From positions 26,786,501 through 26,850,500 of the forward strand of contig OX419761.1 of assembly GCA_948567375.1 (NCBI GenBank): a DNA stretch of 64,000 nucleotides, in the 5' to 3' direction. A program made the translations under genes and the position numbers. This stretch comes from Lunularia cruciata (Eukaryota > Streptophyta > Marchantiopsida > Lunulariales > Lunulariaceae). Below the pieces are notes generated by a model. That model made no database searches. It was given only the letters and a program-made list of their open reading frames with translations, and was not told the DNA's origin. This document shows, piece by piece, positions 10,485-22,639 of this stretch. Position 1 is the first letter of the stretch; each line of letters opens with the position of its first letter.

Positions 10485-12811
10485 CTAGCCCACGGAGGGA
10501 AGGGAGGTCAACCAGGGCAGGAGTTTCTCATGGACCAGCTCAGGCCTATCATCATGAGGACAGTGCCCAACATTTGGTAGCAGGGCCAACTGCACGTTAG
10601 GTGCCGTGGATGACAGCTCTTGAAAGTACTTGCCCACAGGGCCGTCAATAGGAGTGAATGGGTCATCATCTCCCCATATCAGTAGAATCGGATGTCCTAT
10701 TTTCGGAATTAGTGTCTGGGGTTTTGGACCTGGTGGCCCTGTTATAATCGATACGAAGGCATCCAAAGCCCCTGGATCATCAGCTGGCGTGAGAATCACC
10801 TGCATGGTTAAAACCGAAACTGAAATCAGAGACTACTGATTCACTTGCTGTAGAATGTACAGAAAGTTTAAAAGCTGTAACTGATGCCTACACTGAATTC
10901 TCAGGCACCTGATGTAGCAGATCCTATGGCGAACATTGGTTGTAATAGAGTTAGTTTGCGCCGAGATGACAGAAACGTGTCAACTTTGACACCATCCATC
11001 AAGGATAAGTAGTACCTCTACAAGCTCGTCATCAACTGCTTCCTTATTGTTGTAAACAGATTGCAGCACAGTCTTGATGTTATCCCTGTACCTCACGCAT
11101 ACCAAATCAATCTCGTCAGCCCACCCGTAGACATGTGAAAATGCATCCTCAGAGTTTGTGAGTATCATCCTTGTCACAATGTCAGGTTCCTCGGATTTCA
11201 GTACCAAGGCCTTGGTGCCTGAGGAACCAAGCAAACGCTTGGTTCCTCAGGCAGCGTTACCGTGAGAAAAACAGATACGGAAACGGGATTCCAAGAAGAT
11301 TTTGTAATCAATAGAATCGATATGAGGTGTACCTTGATTTGATCCGGTTGAATAGACGTGAGGCAAGGGCTGGTATATTCAAAAGAAAGTCGATGAGCCA
11401 TAGTAAAGGGAGGGCCAATCTCAAGCGCCAGTCATCAGTGATTGCTTTGTTGTTCATGCCTCCTGCACAGTTTAGCAGCACTGTCCCTCGGACCAAACCA
11501 GCTGGTGCTTCTATACAGAGCAGATTGTTGCAAAGATGAGAAGTCAGTCTTCTCCTTTATAACACCACATTCTCGGCTAGAAGGAGCAAAGTTACCAACG
11601 GATCAGTGGGCTAAAGCAGCACAAGGAGTTTATTTGACCTCATAGAAAGGGAGGATGTCAAACCTGCTGCAGTTATCAGGCATGCCAAGCTACCGATTGA
11701 ATTGCCAACAAGAACTGCTGGGGATCCAACAATTTCTTTCAGAAAGGCTTCCAGCAGCTGTAAGAGAAGAGCTTCACTGTCAGAATGACCACGAGACGAC
11801 TCTATTCACAAGCTCTAGATCGCAGGCAAACTCGGATGGGTTTAACTTGAAAGTTTACATGGCTTTGAAGAAATGCGTGAGAAGGATCTAATGCTGTCAT
11901 AAAACCGACAGACTGAAAAAGATAACAGCCACTACCCCAGAGTCTACAGAAATCCAAATAGGCTGACCTTGCAAGGAAGTGGGAACATGCCTCAGCCCAG
12001 ATTTCCATGCTATAACTGAACTTGGTTGGCTTCGCTGAGCGACCTAGTCCAAGTAAGTCAATTGCATAAACGGTGTTGGATTTTGCGAGCACTCCTATGT
12101 TCCTGCACAGTTATCCAGACATGAAATCCTCAACTGTTTTGCTCTCTGCATCCCACAGGATGCAAATACTCGTTCTCATGGGAGGAGAGAAACTCAATCG
12201 TCTGTCAAGTCAGCTGGAGGTGCAGTACGTAATTACTTGCGCCAGTGGCCGATAGAGGCTCCGAAGCCATGCACCAAAACTACAGCCGGTCCCGATCCTT
12301 GAACCACGTAGTTGATGGAGTTTCCTTTCCAGTCCCATTTCTGGCACTTGGCATATATGGATGCCAGTTCCTCGCTGATAAAGGATTTGGCCTCCTCCTG
12401 CTCCTCCTCTGTGCTCGGTTCCTCCTCCCTAGCAATTTCCACCACTTTCGTCACTGCTTGTACGTCTGAAGTAAGAACAGCAACGGTAGCTGCTGCTGCT
12501 CCTTCCCGGGTCTCAAGTGTTTCCTTAACAGCATACTCCTCATTGTCGATTTCCGTTTGAGTTTTCTCTTCTAATTCCCCTTCAGAGGCCTTCACAACAA
12601 CGCAATTTTTGTACCTCCTCAAGATACCAGAATTCATATGACTCCTATTCCCGAATTGTGAATTCTGTCTGGTACTGCGGAGAGCATGGCTTCCTACTAC
12701 ACGTAAATCCTTAGCATGAACACAAGATTTCTGTACAGGAAATGGGATTTCATAACCCGGGGGGCAGATCCTCTCGCAGCTGCCGAGGAAGCAAGTAGTC
12801 AGACCTGCCAT
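10485..12811 (-). CDS. Plastid alpha/beta hydrolase, chlorophyll dephytylase (CLD1)-like
   Basis: Six exons on the minus strand: 12237-12811, 11991-12102, 11664-11757, 11333-11510, 11016-11085, 10485-10799. They give 447 aa. The N-terminus is a Ser/Arg-rich transit-like region followed by an acidic Glu/Ala linker. The hydrolase core has the oxyanion segment VLVHGFGASIGHWRK, IDLLGLGRSAKPTKFSYSME, the nucleophile elbow VLVGNSIGSLA, LNCAGGMNNKA, ADDPGALDAFVSIITGPPGP, an acid in IWGDDDPFTP and the catalytic His in LPNVGHCPHDDRPELVHE. From memory this is closest to the Arabidopsis plastid family that includes CLD1 (chlorophyll dephytylation during turnover). A related plastid hydrolase remains possible, so no symbol is given. 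Intron 2 has a GC donor (GAG|GCATGT, donor at 11990-11989): it alone keeps phase and restores the conserved WAE-LLEAFL junction. Confidence 0.88.
11217..11252. repeat. Perfect 16 bp hairpin inside intron 4
   Basis: The arms GCCTGAGGAACCAAGC (11217-11232) and its exact complement (11237-11252) are separated by a 4 nt loop. The hairpin sits inside intron 4 of the CLD1-like gene, clear of the splice sites. A miniature foldback element or an RNA secondary-structure element are both possible. Confidence 0.8.
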
Positions 12812-13162
12812 AGTCGCCTTGCTGCCTCCAGTCCAAGCTCTCGCTCATCTGCTCCCCTTGAAATTTGAATGGTGTTCTATTGCTCTCGGCTGCTGCCGTC
12901 ATTATGAGATTATCTCGGCATTGGCTGAAAGATATTAACCTCCTCCGCACTTTACAGACGTGGCAGAAACCTCAGTAGCCGGAGGATACCTTATCCAGAG
13001 AACAGTAGTAGCAGGAGTAGTAGATTCCTTTGAACTGGAGCAGACCGACAAACCCGCGAGGTTCTGGGTCCTGCAGAGATCCAAGGCATTCGTACATCCT
13101 TTACAGGGGAGCTTTTGAGATCGATTTTGATACGTGGGAGAGAAATTTGAAGTTTAAAGGCG
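12812..13162. promoter_or_regulatory. Shared bidirectional promoter interval
   Basis: Only 351 bp separate the start codon of the minus-strand CLD1-like gene from that of the plus-strand EttA-like gene. Both products carry plastid transit-like N-termini, so a shared bidirectional promoter for two plastid genes is likely. I recognise no clear TATA box. The regulatory role is inferred from the geometry. Confidence 0.6.
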
Positions 13163-16100
13163 ATGGCTGTGGCCATGGCGGCAGCTAAGTCTCCGTCAAT
13201 GCGAATTTCTTCGGATTTCTTTGGGTCGAAATCGAAGATCGCTGCGGGGTTTCTCCCGGTGCCAGGAATTGGAGGAACACGTTTGGATTCGACGAAGAAT
13301 TCGAAGAATGGAGTGCAAGTGTTTGCCATGGCGAAGAAAGGGAGCAAGAAGGCAGGGGGAGGAAGCTCTGGGGGAAGCTCTGTTCAGAAAAGTAGTGGTT
13401 CCAGGGGCGGTGGAGCTGGTGTTGCTGAGAAAGGAACTCCGTATGAAAATGAAACTCGCCGTATCATTCTCAGCCTGCGGAACATGAGAAAGGTAGTTCG
13501 AATGTCGTCAATTTTATTCTAGATTTTGCATTCATGGGGTTTGCGCGAGCAGTCAATCGAATTGCAGTGATGAATCGATTTGCTTGAAAGTTTCCACTTG
13601 CTGTTCAAATCTGGGAAAATGTTTCCATTTGAATTGTTCCCTGTTTGTTCAGAATTCAGAGTTGCTTAACTGCAATTGTTTTCATTAAATTTTAGCACTT
13701 TAAGTGGGAAATCTAGAACTATAATCAATGCATGTCCAGAAAAGCACAGTTATTTCTGGCATTTCCTCTATCGCTTACAACGCTCTTCAGGAAGTGGAAA
13801 GCTGGCTGCTGCCCTGCTCCGAAATTTGGAAGAAGAATTCACCATTATCGGTAGAAACCCTGTGGTAGTAACCTCAAGACGAAAATTGACCTCGGTCATA
13901 TGTAACTCTTTTCTCGCAAATAAGTAAATGACATTTTTCTTCGCTAATCTCAGGTAACTCCTATGGGAAAGGAGATTTTGAAGGGCATAAATATCGGGAT
14001 GTACCTGGGTGCCAAGATTGGATTGCTGGGACCAAATGGTGCAGGAAAGAGTTCTCTGATCAAGATTCTTGCGGGCGTTGATAAAGCTTTTGATGGTGAC
14101 TTTTATCTGGATCCCAATATGAAAATCGGATATCTGTCTCAGGTAAGCACTCTTACTGAAGGATCAGCTCATCTGCGTTCCTGGAAATATGTCATGTGGA
14201 CGTAAAATTTATTATTACTTGGTCTTGCAGGAGCCGGAGCTGGCCGATGGGGTTACCGTGATGAGCAACATTGAGGTGTGCTAATCGAAATAGACCCTTG
14301 ACAAATTGTCCTACTTGCTCCTTGTTTCTAAACCTAATTATATTTTCTGCTTAGTCTGTGGAACCTGGAACTCAACCTGACCGAAGGAGGAGATGGGTGA
14401 GTTTACGAGTTCAGCTCGTATGATCTTGATGAGGTTAGAGAATTATTGCAGGTGAAGAGCTCAGAGGTTGCTTGTCAAGGTAAACGGGCCTATGTCTCAT
14501 CACTTCTCGAGAGAATGACATGGAGCATTACCCCATTCATATTCAATATTTAGTGGATTGTAGTTGTTATTTCACCCTTTTCTTAAACTCAGTTGATCTT
14601 ATTATATTGGACTGCAGCCAGCGCTTGCCTCCACACGCCAGCTACTTGCCGATTTTGAAAAGGTACGATCCAAGTTTCTTGATCTTTCTCGAATAGACAT
14701 TGGTTAATTTTGTGCAATTAGTTCTATGCTCAAGCAGCTTGTTAGTTCATGCATTCTTTGTCCGCTCACAAATGTGGCTCCCTGCTCATGCCACACGTGC
14801 TGTTGGAGTTGCAGGTAAGTGCAGACATGGCTGATCCAAATGCGGACATGGACAAGCTAATGAACAAAATGGAGCGCCTGCAAACTGCCCTTGATGCATG
14901 CAATGGTTGGGAGCTTGACCGTCAGCTTGAGGTGGGCTCCTCTCTGTCACCATATGTTGGAAATCCTTGGGCAAATGTACATGGAAGATGAATTTCTCAG
15001 TTGCATCTCGGATGCGAAGAATTGAAGGTGCAACGAGCGCTGAGCTGTTGTCAATCTCGCAGGGAAGTGGTGGACAGCCTGCTGAATGCATTGTTGTTGT
15101 GTACAGAACGCTTTGAACGCGCTTAGATGTCCCCCATCAGATGCACTTGTAGCCAATCTTAGCGGAGGAGAGCGAAGGCGTGTTGCTCTTGCCCGACTTC
15201 TGCTTCAGGTGCCAAATTCTTTTCCTCTTCTTATTTCACTGCAGTGTTATGGCAATTTGAACCAACATTCTTGGCAGCTTGTCTCTTGCCTGATGTAACA
15301 GACACGGTGAACCGAGAGACTTAGTAACCGACTTACTTAGTAACCGACTGTTTCTTGCAGACCCCAGACATTCTTTTGTTGGATGAGCCAACGAATCATT
15401 TGGATGCAGAGTCCGTAGCATGGCTCGAGAGATATCTTGCAGAGTTCAAGGGAACTGTTGTTGCGATTACTCATGATCGCTACTTTCTCGATAATGTTTG
15501 CTCCAATCCCTGACCCGTTTCCTGATGGCAACCATATGTTTCTGTCTTCTAAGCCGCCATTTTCAGCCGCAGATGAGTAGAAATAGATTCTCAGGCAAGT
15601 TGTCTGAAGACTGTTTCACAGGCATTCACCTATCTTGTCTGGTAGGTGGCTGGATGGATATTGGAGTTGGACCGGGGTCAGGGTATCCCCTTTGAGGGCA
15701 ACTATTCTGCATGGCTAGAAGCCAAGGTTATTACGCCTCTCTATCATCATATTGTAACATTCTCATTGATGAACGAAAATCTATGTGGAAACTTAACCAT
15801 GAAATCTGATAAGGTGGACGTCTAAATCTAGGCCAAACGTTTGGGAGTTGAGGAAAAACAACAATCAGCTTTACAACGCACTATGAATCGGGAACTTGAA
15901 TGGATCAGATCAAATGCCAAAGGCCAGCAGAAGAAGGGCAAGGTTTGTTTGACGTCCTCTTTACTTCGTGGAAGCTGTTCACAAGCTAGCAGGATGTTAT
16001 AAAACCAGACTTTGGTAACACATAGGTAGCTTGCATTTTGTGCAATTAAAAAGATGTACAGGTATCATGGTCGTTGTGGAACTTGTTGGTTGTTGAATAT

Positions 16101-18129
16101 CAACGTTATCGATCCTTCTTGATCTCTTTGCAGGCACGAGAGAGAATATACGATGAGTTGGTGAGGAAGGCTGGTGAATATCAAAAAACAGAGAGGATGG
16201 AATCCATGTTTTTCCCACAAGGACCTCGTCTAGGAAATGTTGTTGTGGAAGCTCAAGCCCTCCAGAAAGCTTTCAATGGTCGCCTGTTGGTGGATGGGCT
16301 CACATTCAACCTTCCTCCTGGTGGTATGAGACTGCGTCCGATCAACTTTTAACCTTAATTGTTATTATTAACCTTAATTGATTATATATGGTTTGTTGAG
16401 TTTGTGATCGAATCCTTTCCATACAACGTCTTTATATTTCGTGAGATAACCTTACGGGTACTACAGAGTCTTGTGCATGTGTGAACCAACTTTGAAACTG
16501 CTACATCTGACTTGCGCATTTCAATTCCTAACGTGCAGGCGTAGTCGGTGTGATTGGAGGCAATGGAGCAGGAAAGACCACTCTATTTCGAATGATTATG
16601 GGCGAGGTGCAATCTGATTTTCACCCCTGTGGCAAATTGCCAAGCTCTGCTACATTACGTTTTAGAGGCAGAAGTTGATCTCAAATTGTGAAATAGCATA
16701 GGAAAACCCTTCTTTTGGCATGAAAGTCAGGCGGAGAAGAAAAGGTGAGCCTGCATGGTCTACGACACAAAAGTAGTTAGTGATGGTAGCAAAGCGGATG
16801 TATGTGTTCTGGAAGATACTTCGCTGGGGTTAAAGTTTGGTCCCAGCTTCAAGAGGCTTCGCCTGAAAACGAGACAAAGTTAGTGAAGTATTACCTACGG
16901 ACACTTACCAGTCTCTTGAAAGTCTATTTACTCACTGGGGAGTTGCTTGTGGTGGGTGAAATGTTCACAGGATACGCCAGACAGTGGTTTCCTGAGAGTA
17001 GGCGACACAGTAGTCCCACTGTATGTCGATCAGTCACGAGATGCGTTGAACGCCGACAAAACTGTTTTCGAGGAGATTACTGATGGGTTTGAGGAGGTTT
17101 CTCTCGGTAAGCGTATAATTTAGCTAGTTGAAGATCGAATTCGTCCAAACTAGTCAGAGCACAATTGCAGAAGTTCTTCCGTAAGTAGGATGATTATGGA
17201 ATATATGTCACTCCTGTTTATCAATTGTGTACACTCATCGTTGGTTGCAGGTGATAGAAAGATAAACTCTCGAGCGTATTGCACATGGTTCAACTTCAGA
17301 AGTGGTGATCAGCAGAAGAAAGTCGAGAACTTGTCAGGTGGAGAACGCAACAGGTACGGTATCCTTCAATCTTCTTATCTAAGACCCGAAATATTGGGAA
17401 CTAATTGGCAATCAGCGAGAGATCAATATTCTTCATTCAAATCGATTTCCATGCAGTTTGTGGGGTTTGATTTGGCAACAGAAACAATTATTTCATCATA
17501 AACAGTTCCAAGTCTTGCTCTTATCGGATTTGAAAATATCGACGATGAGTTGTCCACAAGTTCTGTTGCTTGATGCTTATTCGTGCAACCTCAGTGTATT
17601 TATTTCAAGCTACGATAATTGCTAACCATTGTGACTAAGAAGTATGCATGGGACAGATTGCAGCTAGCGAAAGTGATGAAGAAAGGTGGAAACTTGTTAT
17701 TGCTGGATGAACCCACAAACGACCTGGATGTGGACACACTACGTGCTCTAGAAGATGCAATCATCAACTTTGCAGGTACAGCACCCATCAATTTGGCTTC
17801 TTTCTAGTGCTTGCTTCGGAAATTGCGAAACTGAGAGCCTTTTGCTCTTACAGGCTGTGCAGTTATCATCTCCCACGACCGTTGGTTCTTAGACCGAATT
17901 GCAACTCATATCTTGGCGTTTGAAGGCGATTCACAGGTATATAAGAAAGTTCCTTCAACCATGTACTTAGTGTATCTACATCAACAGTTGAATGAACGTG
18001 TTGTACTAATGGCTCATCCTTTAGCAGGTAACCTGGTTTGAGGGTTCGTACTCGGACTATGAAGCCGATCGGAGAAAGCGATATGGAGACAAGGAACCTA
18101 CCCGGCTCAAGTACCATGCACTTGCCTAG
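13163..18129 (+). CDS. EttA-type ABC-F ATPase, plastid-targeted
   Basis: Soluble twin-ATPase of the ABC-F family; bacterial EttA gates translation elongation from the ribosomal E site. Sixteen exons: 13163-13492, 13954-14142, 14231-14275, 14618-14662, 14815-14931, 15107-15208, 15361-15495, 15646-15726, 15832-15942, 16134-16323, 16539-16606, 16971-17106, 17251-17353, 17657-17775, 17854-17936, 18028-18129 (651 aa, all phases agree). Residues 1 to about 75 form a Ser/Lys/Gly-rich transit-like leader. ABC1: [14 protein letters not shown], Walker [10 protein letters not shown], signature LSGGERRRV, Walker [40 protein letters not shown] charged linker ([18 protein letters not shown]) corresponds to the tRNA-interaction region. 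ABC2: [49 protein letters not shown]. These match EttA rather than Uup or GCN20 subtypes. There are no transmembrane segments. Two GT/AG-bounded micro-exon candidates were rejected because direct joining matches EttA length. Confidence 0.92.
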
Positions 18130-20447
18130 ATATTGTCAAGTCCTAGGAGTGGCAAGCTCAAATTTTTGCACAGGAGTTTTTCCACTCTCGATACTAAGGG
18201 TTTGTAGATTTCACATCTTCAGCCCAAGGTTGAGGTAATCGAGAAACCCGCATTAGAAACGTCATACTCATTGTAGACTTTAGTCCCTTCTCAACCGTAC
18301 ATATTGACCACTATCCAACAAGGCTATTATGCAACTGGAACATTAAACCAGACAAGGAAACGTTATAAAGGAAGCTCGTCAGATAATGACCCACCATTAC
18401 ATCTGGATGTACCAATATTTATCAGCGGGTGAGGCTCTGGAGAGTCAGTACTTCTGTGACCTCCGTTGTTTCCGTGCTCTTTACAGATCCAGAGTGCTGG
18501 AAATCCGGTCACCAAACCTTTTAACGCGGCCATCTCGACGGTTACTCTTGCAGTCTCTCGCAAAGCGGCCAAAGGCCTCAGGAGCAAGAACGGAAGTCGA
18601 TTCTCCGTCCATACCAAAAGACTCTTTTGACCGATATCACCATTTTGCGGCAAAAATCGTTTACATGCGAGCGTGTTACAGTTGAATCAAAACACCTGTA
18701 ACAGAGTATCTATTTCGAATTTCACATTTGATCTCAGCTCAGGCAGTCTGCGTGAAAGTAATTGAATCTAATGGGAGATGGCATCAAGTTCAAATGTTTT
18801 CAAATCAGACAAGAATTGCTTCTAGTTCGTCGATTAACCTTTGGAGGATCTTTAACGGGTCAGCCGGAATATCACAGAACCCGCCGTAAACGATCGACAT
18901 GGTGGTCTTCTGCCCGGAAGCTTGTCGGCCTTGAATTGTGTTCGAATTCAGATACTTGAATTGTGAGCCATCACATAGTCAGTCATGTATGCATGTTCCC
19001 AAAAGCTAGTCAGATGCCACTCAGATCTTCAGTTATGTTCCAGGAAGTACTAGCTTCGTCCTAGAGGATATTACACCTACTTTCTCTGCCTGAGGACTTC
19101 TTCGTTCCTTTACCCAGAAAGGATCAAAGCAAAGCATACCATAATGTAGGTCAAGGTCTAAAGTGACCTGGACCTCATGATGGCAATGTTCATCTCCTTC
19201 ATATTACTGCTATGTTGCTACTACGACGGTACCCACGACAGCTTTATTCCACGCTGCAGTCGAATTCGGATGCTTGTGATCACTCTTCCATCGTGCAACC
19301 TTTCTGAGCCATCGACCTTGAGATAAAGCTTGACCTTGACGTAGGAGAAGTGATATTCGTGCGTGCACGGGAATGATTTTAAAGTCGAATTGCACTGTGG
19401 AAACTTTCTATCTCCACAGTACAAGTTGATTAAATGAAGATGGCGACGACAGGGAAATTCAAGAAGAGGACATTTAGATTCACTGTACTAGCACCATAGG
19501 GTTCCAATGGGATACTCCTCGGTTCCGGTTTCTGGTTAATCCTTTTTTAGTACAAGTATTTCTGTTCAAGACAACTGCAGGTACACCCAGAGAACTACAG
19601 TAAATTGATCGATAAGGTAAACACTCACAGCTGTCCTGAACTTTCTAGACTCTTTATCTGAAAGTATGGCAACATTTAGTTGCGGAGATAGATAACCTGG
19701 ACGAATAAAATTCTCATCTAGAACTAGAACTAGAACTAGAACATCATAAAGTTATGTAAACTTTAAGAGCGATTCTTGGGTTTTTAGGCATGCCGCTCCA
19801 TCCACTCGCCGATCTAATCATTTCCGTATTGGATTGGTGGCATGACAATACGCACAGACAGAACACTTATGATTCAGAACACACAGATCGAGGCCCGGAC
19901 CGGAATCATAGGTGATCTTTGTATGAGAAGGTGATGGCATGAAATACTTCGATTTTCTATCTGCAGGTTGAATGCTTCTGGCTGCACCCGGGAATTCAGA
20001 CATGCTGATTCTTCATGTCAGTTGATCAACTGGTATATATGTACCTGAAATACTCATTCTTCTTCTTTCGCGTTTGCCATGATCTGTGAAATTCCAATGC
20101 TCTCTGCATTGACAGATATCAACTACCATTCTCCAGTCTAATTATCTAATCGAGCTACTTTTAGTGATATTGTAGCCATGCAAGCAGCATTGCACGTACC
20201 ATTTGTGTGCGACTTCTCCCTTCTTAGGTTGCTCGAAGAAGCCTATTAAACCTGGTTCAGGATCATATCTTGATAGACCCACTCATAACGGTCGCGCTTT
20301 GAGGTTCCCGGGAGGTAATAGCACAGCATTAACCGTCAGGTTGATCTTTTTTCTTTCAAAGATCCCAAGACAAGCAATTTACCACTTGATTTCGGATCAT
20401 TCAAATTCGACCGCATCAATCATCGTCACTGGTTGGGACAGCTCGAT
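18130..20447. other. Intergenic, no gene supported
   Basis: This 2.3 kb stretch holds the EttA-like 3' UTR and the upstream region of the fucosyltransferase. A minus-strand 96-codon ORF (18363-18653) has no family features. A small CTAGAA microsatellite with about four units lies at 19717-19742. No RNA gene was recognised. Confidence 0.5.
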
Positions 20448-22205
20448 ATGGACAAATCGAGGTCCTGGTCAGAATCGAGTTCCTGGTCCAAATCGAGGGT
20501 ATCAGTAGCAACTCCATTGTTCATACTCCTACCCTCTTTCGTTAGCATCTTCTTTTTAGTTCCACATGACAATATGCTCCTCAACCAGACCTCTAGCATG
20601 CTTCAAGGCATCATCTCCACGAGTTATAACTACGCAGCAGGAGCCATCACGACCATGAACACCCAGCGTGTGTACTTCGGAGGCCCAGTTCAGGAGCTCA
20701 TTGATGGATTGCGGGAGAGAACCAACCTAGTGATAGCCAACGATCCTGACCCATTCACTGAAGAAGAAAGGATGGCCTGGGCGATGCAGAACCCCTGCAC
20801 TAGTCGGGAGGGAATCGCCGCCCGTTACAAACGAAGAACTTACACCCGGGATGCACCTCCAAATGCTGCCTGGATCGAGGTGTTTAAGGAGTACACCTCC
20901 CTCCACCGAGCTTGTACTCGAAGAATTGCAAACATAAGCGAAACTTTCTACAACAGCTCAGTGTCGGTCCCAGGTTGCCAATTTGTGGTCGGCGAATCCT
21001 TTACCGGGTTGGGCAACAAGATGCTGGTCGTGGCCTCCACTTTGATGTACGCGATTCTCACCCAGCGAGTGTTTCTAGTGCCCACCATTACCAGCATTCC
21101 AGCAGTATTCTGTGAGCCTTTCGAGGGCTCTTCGTGGGAGATCGACGACGAGATCATCGCAGGTGCTCAACCCAAGGGGAACAAAACCATCTGGGTGGAG
21201 ATGGGGGATAGTTTCCACTGGGTGGATCAGCAGGTAGCAGAAAACACCAGCGAGCTTCATGCCGCAAGAGCACACAACATTTGGCAGCCGCCGAATCGAT
21301 TCTACTGCGACACTGAGCAAGCGTTTCTCTCCCAAGTCGCGTGGATCCAAATCGCCGGATGTTTGCATTTTCTCCCGAGGCTTTTTACGGTCCCGAAGTT
21401 TCGCCCGATCATGGAATCGCTCTTCCCAGACCGCATGGCGCTGACCCATATTCTGAGATCGGCCATGCTGCCGTCCGATCCCGTGTGGGAACGCATCGTG
21501 AACGTCGATGAGGTATACCTCGAGCACACTGAGCGCCAGATTGGAGTCCAGGTCCGTTACTTTTCGCTAGACAAGAAGGAGAGGATCAACGCTCGTGTTG
21601 CCGACTGCTGCATCGAGAATAATCTGCTTCCGAAAGTGGAGCCGTTTCAAGCGGTGGCGAACATATCGGCTTCGACGAGTGGGACTCGAGCGGTACGTTC
21701 AGGAGGCCAGCAGCACAGTCGTATCACCAAGGTCTTCATAGCATCGCTTCTTCCTGATGTGCATGATTTTCTGAACAAGAAGTACCTGAGGCAGAAGACG
21801 GTGGGGGAGGTGGGTGTTGGACTCGTGCAGCTGACACACGAGACAACGCAGCGCACTGGAGTGGAAGTGGATAGTGAGGCCCTGGTGGAATTGGTTTGCC
21901 TCAGTTTTTCTGATCACATTTTGGTGACTCCTCAGTCCACTTTCGGTGGGGTGGCGCAAGCTTACGGTGCCTTAAAACCGTGGTTTATTAATTTTGATCG
22001 AGATCCTTCTCTCAATTCAACCGTGAGTTGCCAGAGGGGGCAGTCGGTGGACGTTTGTTTCCAGAGAGGTCCGGGGCAGTATGATTGCAAATACGATGCG
22101 TCTACCAAAGGCCATAAATTGTTTGACGATGTGCCTTACATTCAGAGCTGCTTAAGTATCGATACATCAGGTATCCAAGTAGTCACAAGTCACTTTGATT
22201 CATAG
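20448..22205 (+). CDS. GT37 alpha-fucosyltransferase (xyloglucan fucosyltransferase family)
   Basis: Golgi type II glycosyltransferase that transfers fucose from GDP-fucose to cell-wall polysaccharide or arabinogalactan side chains. The intronless frame gives 585 aa from the first ATG at 20448; a TTG five codons upstream also lies in frame but is not a plausible start. A short Ser-rich cytosolic tail precedes one hydrophobic anchor (TPLFILLPSFVSIFFLV, residues about 24-42). The catalytic domain shows FTGLGNKMLVVASTLMYAIL, IGVQVRYF (the GDP-fucose site motif), DHILVTPQSTFGGVAQAYG, LKPWFIN and a C-terminal Cys-rich SVDVCFQRGPGQYDCKYD. These are the ordered GT37 motifs. The gene is GC-richer than its flanks. 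The acceptor cannot be told from sequence, so no symbol is given. Confidence 0.9.
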   Translation: MDKSRSWSESSSWSKSRVSVATPLFILLPSFVSIFFLVPHDNMLLNQTSSMLQGIISTSYNYAAGAITTMNTQRVYFGGPVQELIDGLRERTNLVIANDPDPFTEEERMAWAMQNPCTSREGIAARYKRRTYTRDAPPNAAWIEVFKEYTSLHRACTRRIANISETFYNSSVSVPGCQFVVGESFTGLGNKMLVVASTLMYAILTQRVFLVPTITSIPAVFCEPFEGSSWEIDDEIIAGAQPKGNKTIWVEMGDSFHWVDQQVAENTSELHAARAHNIWQPPNRFYCDTEQAFLSQVAWIQIAGCLHFLPRLFTVPKFRPIMESLFPDRMALTHILRSAMLPSDPVWERIVNVDEVYLEHTERQIGVQVRYFSLDKKERINARVADCCIENNLLPKVEPFQAVANISASTSGTRAVRSGGQQHSRITKVFIASLLPDVHDFLNKKYLRQKTVGEVGVGLVQLTHETTQRTGVEVDSEALVELVCLSFSDHILVTPQSTFGGVAQAYGALKPWFINFDRDPSLNSTVSCQRGQSVDVCFQRGPGQYDCKYDASTKGHKLFDDVPYIQSCLSIDTSGIQVVTSHFDS

Positions 22206-22437
22206 CTGCCATTGACGTACGTTAATTACCTTAAATTAATTTCTTCCGATTGCAACGGTTCAATTTCTCCACTTGGCCTCGTTTGGTCACGATTCTTTAT
22301 CGGGAACCTCAATTTTAGCAGCTCTGCACCCGACTGATCGTGATTGGTTCGAGGTGGCTGTGGTGCAATGCAAGGGTTCAAGCAGTCTATTTTCAGATCA
22401 ATATCGTGTCGATTGGAGGCGACAGCCTATCAAATTT

Positions 22438-22565
22438 TCTCACAATACTTGTAAAAAATGTCCTCTTGTTCTATGGTAACATCAGTCGCTGACACAAGTG
22501 CTCTCACAATACTTACAGAAATATCCTCTTGCTCTATAGAACCATCAGTCGCTCATGCAAGTGCT
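22438..22565. repeat. 64 bp tandem duplication
   Basis: Two diverged copies, 22438-22501 and 22502-22565, share TCTCACAATACTT at the start and ATCAGTCGCT near the end. It lies about 230 bp downstream of the fucosyltransferase stop, probably in or beyond the 3' UTR. Confidence 0.75.
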
Positions 22566-22639
22566 TCTATGCGGTAGCTATGACAGTACAAGAGTATCTC
22601 ACGATTACACGACGGAACGCGTATCGAAGCTGAATTCAT

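Noticed and set aside
14276-14617. GT/AG-bounded micro-exon candidates in the EttA-like gene (near 14363-14392 and 14452-14480)
   Set aside because: Joining 14275 directly to 14618 keeps phase and reproduces the EttA length between NIE and the following helix; the micro-exons would add unlike residues.
16727-16744. Micro-exon AEKK-type candidate between exons 11 and 12 of the EttA-like gene
   Set aside because: It would end in the wrong phase; direct joining gives the expected GE-DTPDSG spacing.
18363-18653. 96-codon minus-strand ORF
   Set aside because: No recognisable domain, no splice partner, and an overlapping plus-strand ORF of the same length. Possibly chance.
21075-21527. 150-codon minus-strand ORF
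   Set aside because: Antisense shadow of the GC-rich fucosyltransferase exon.
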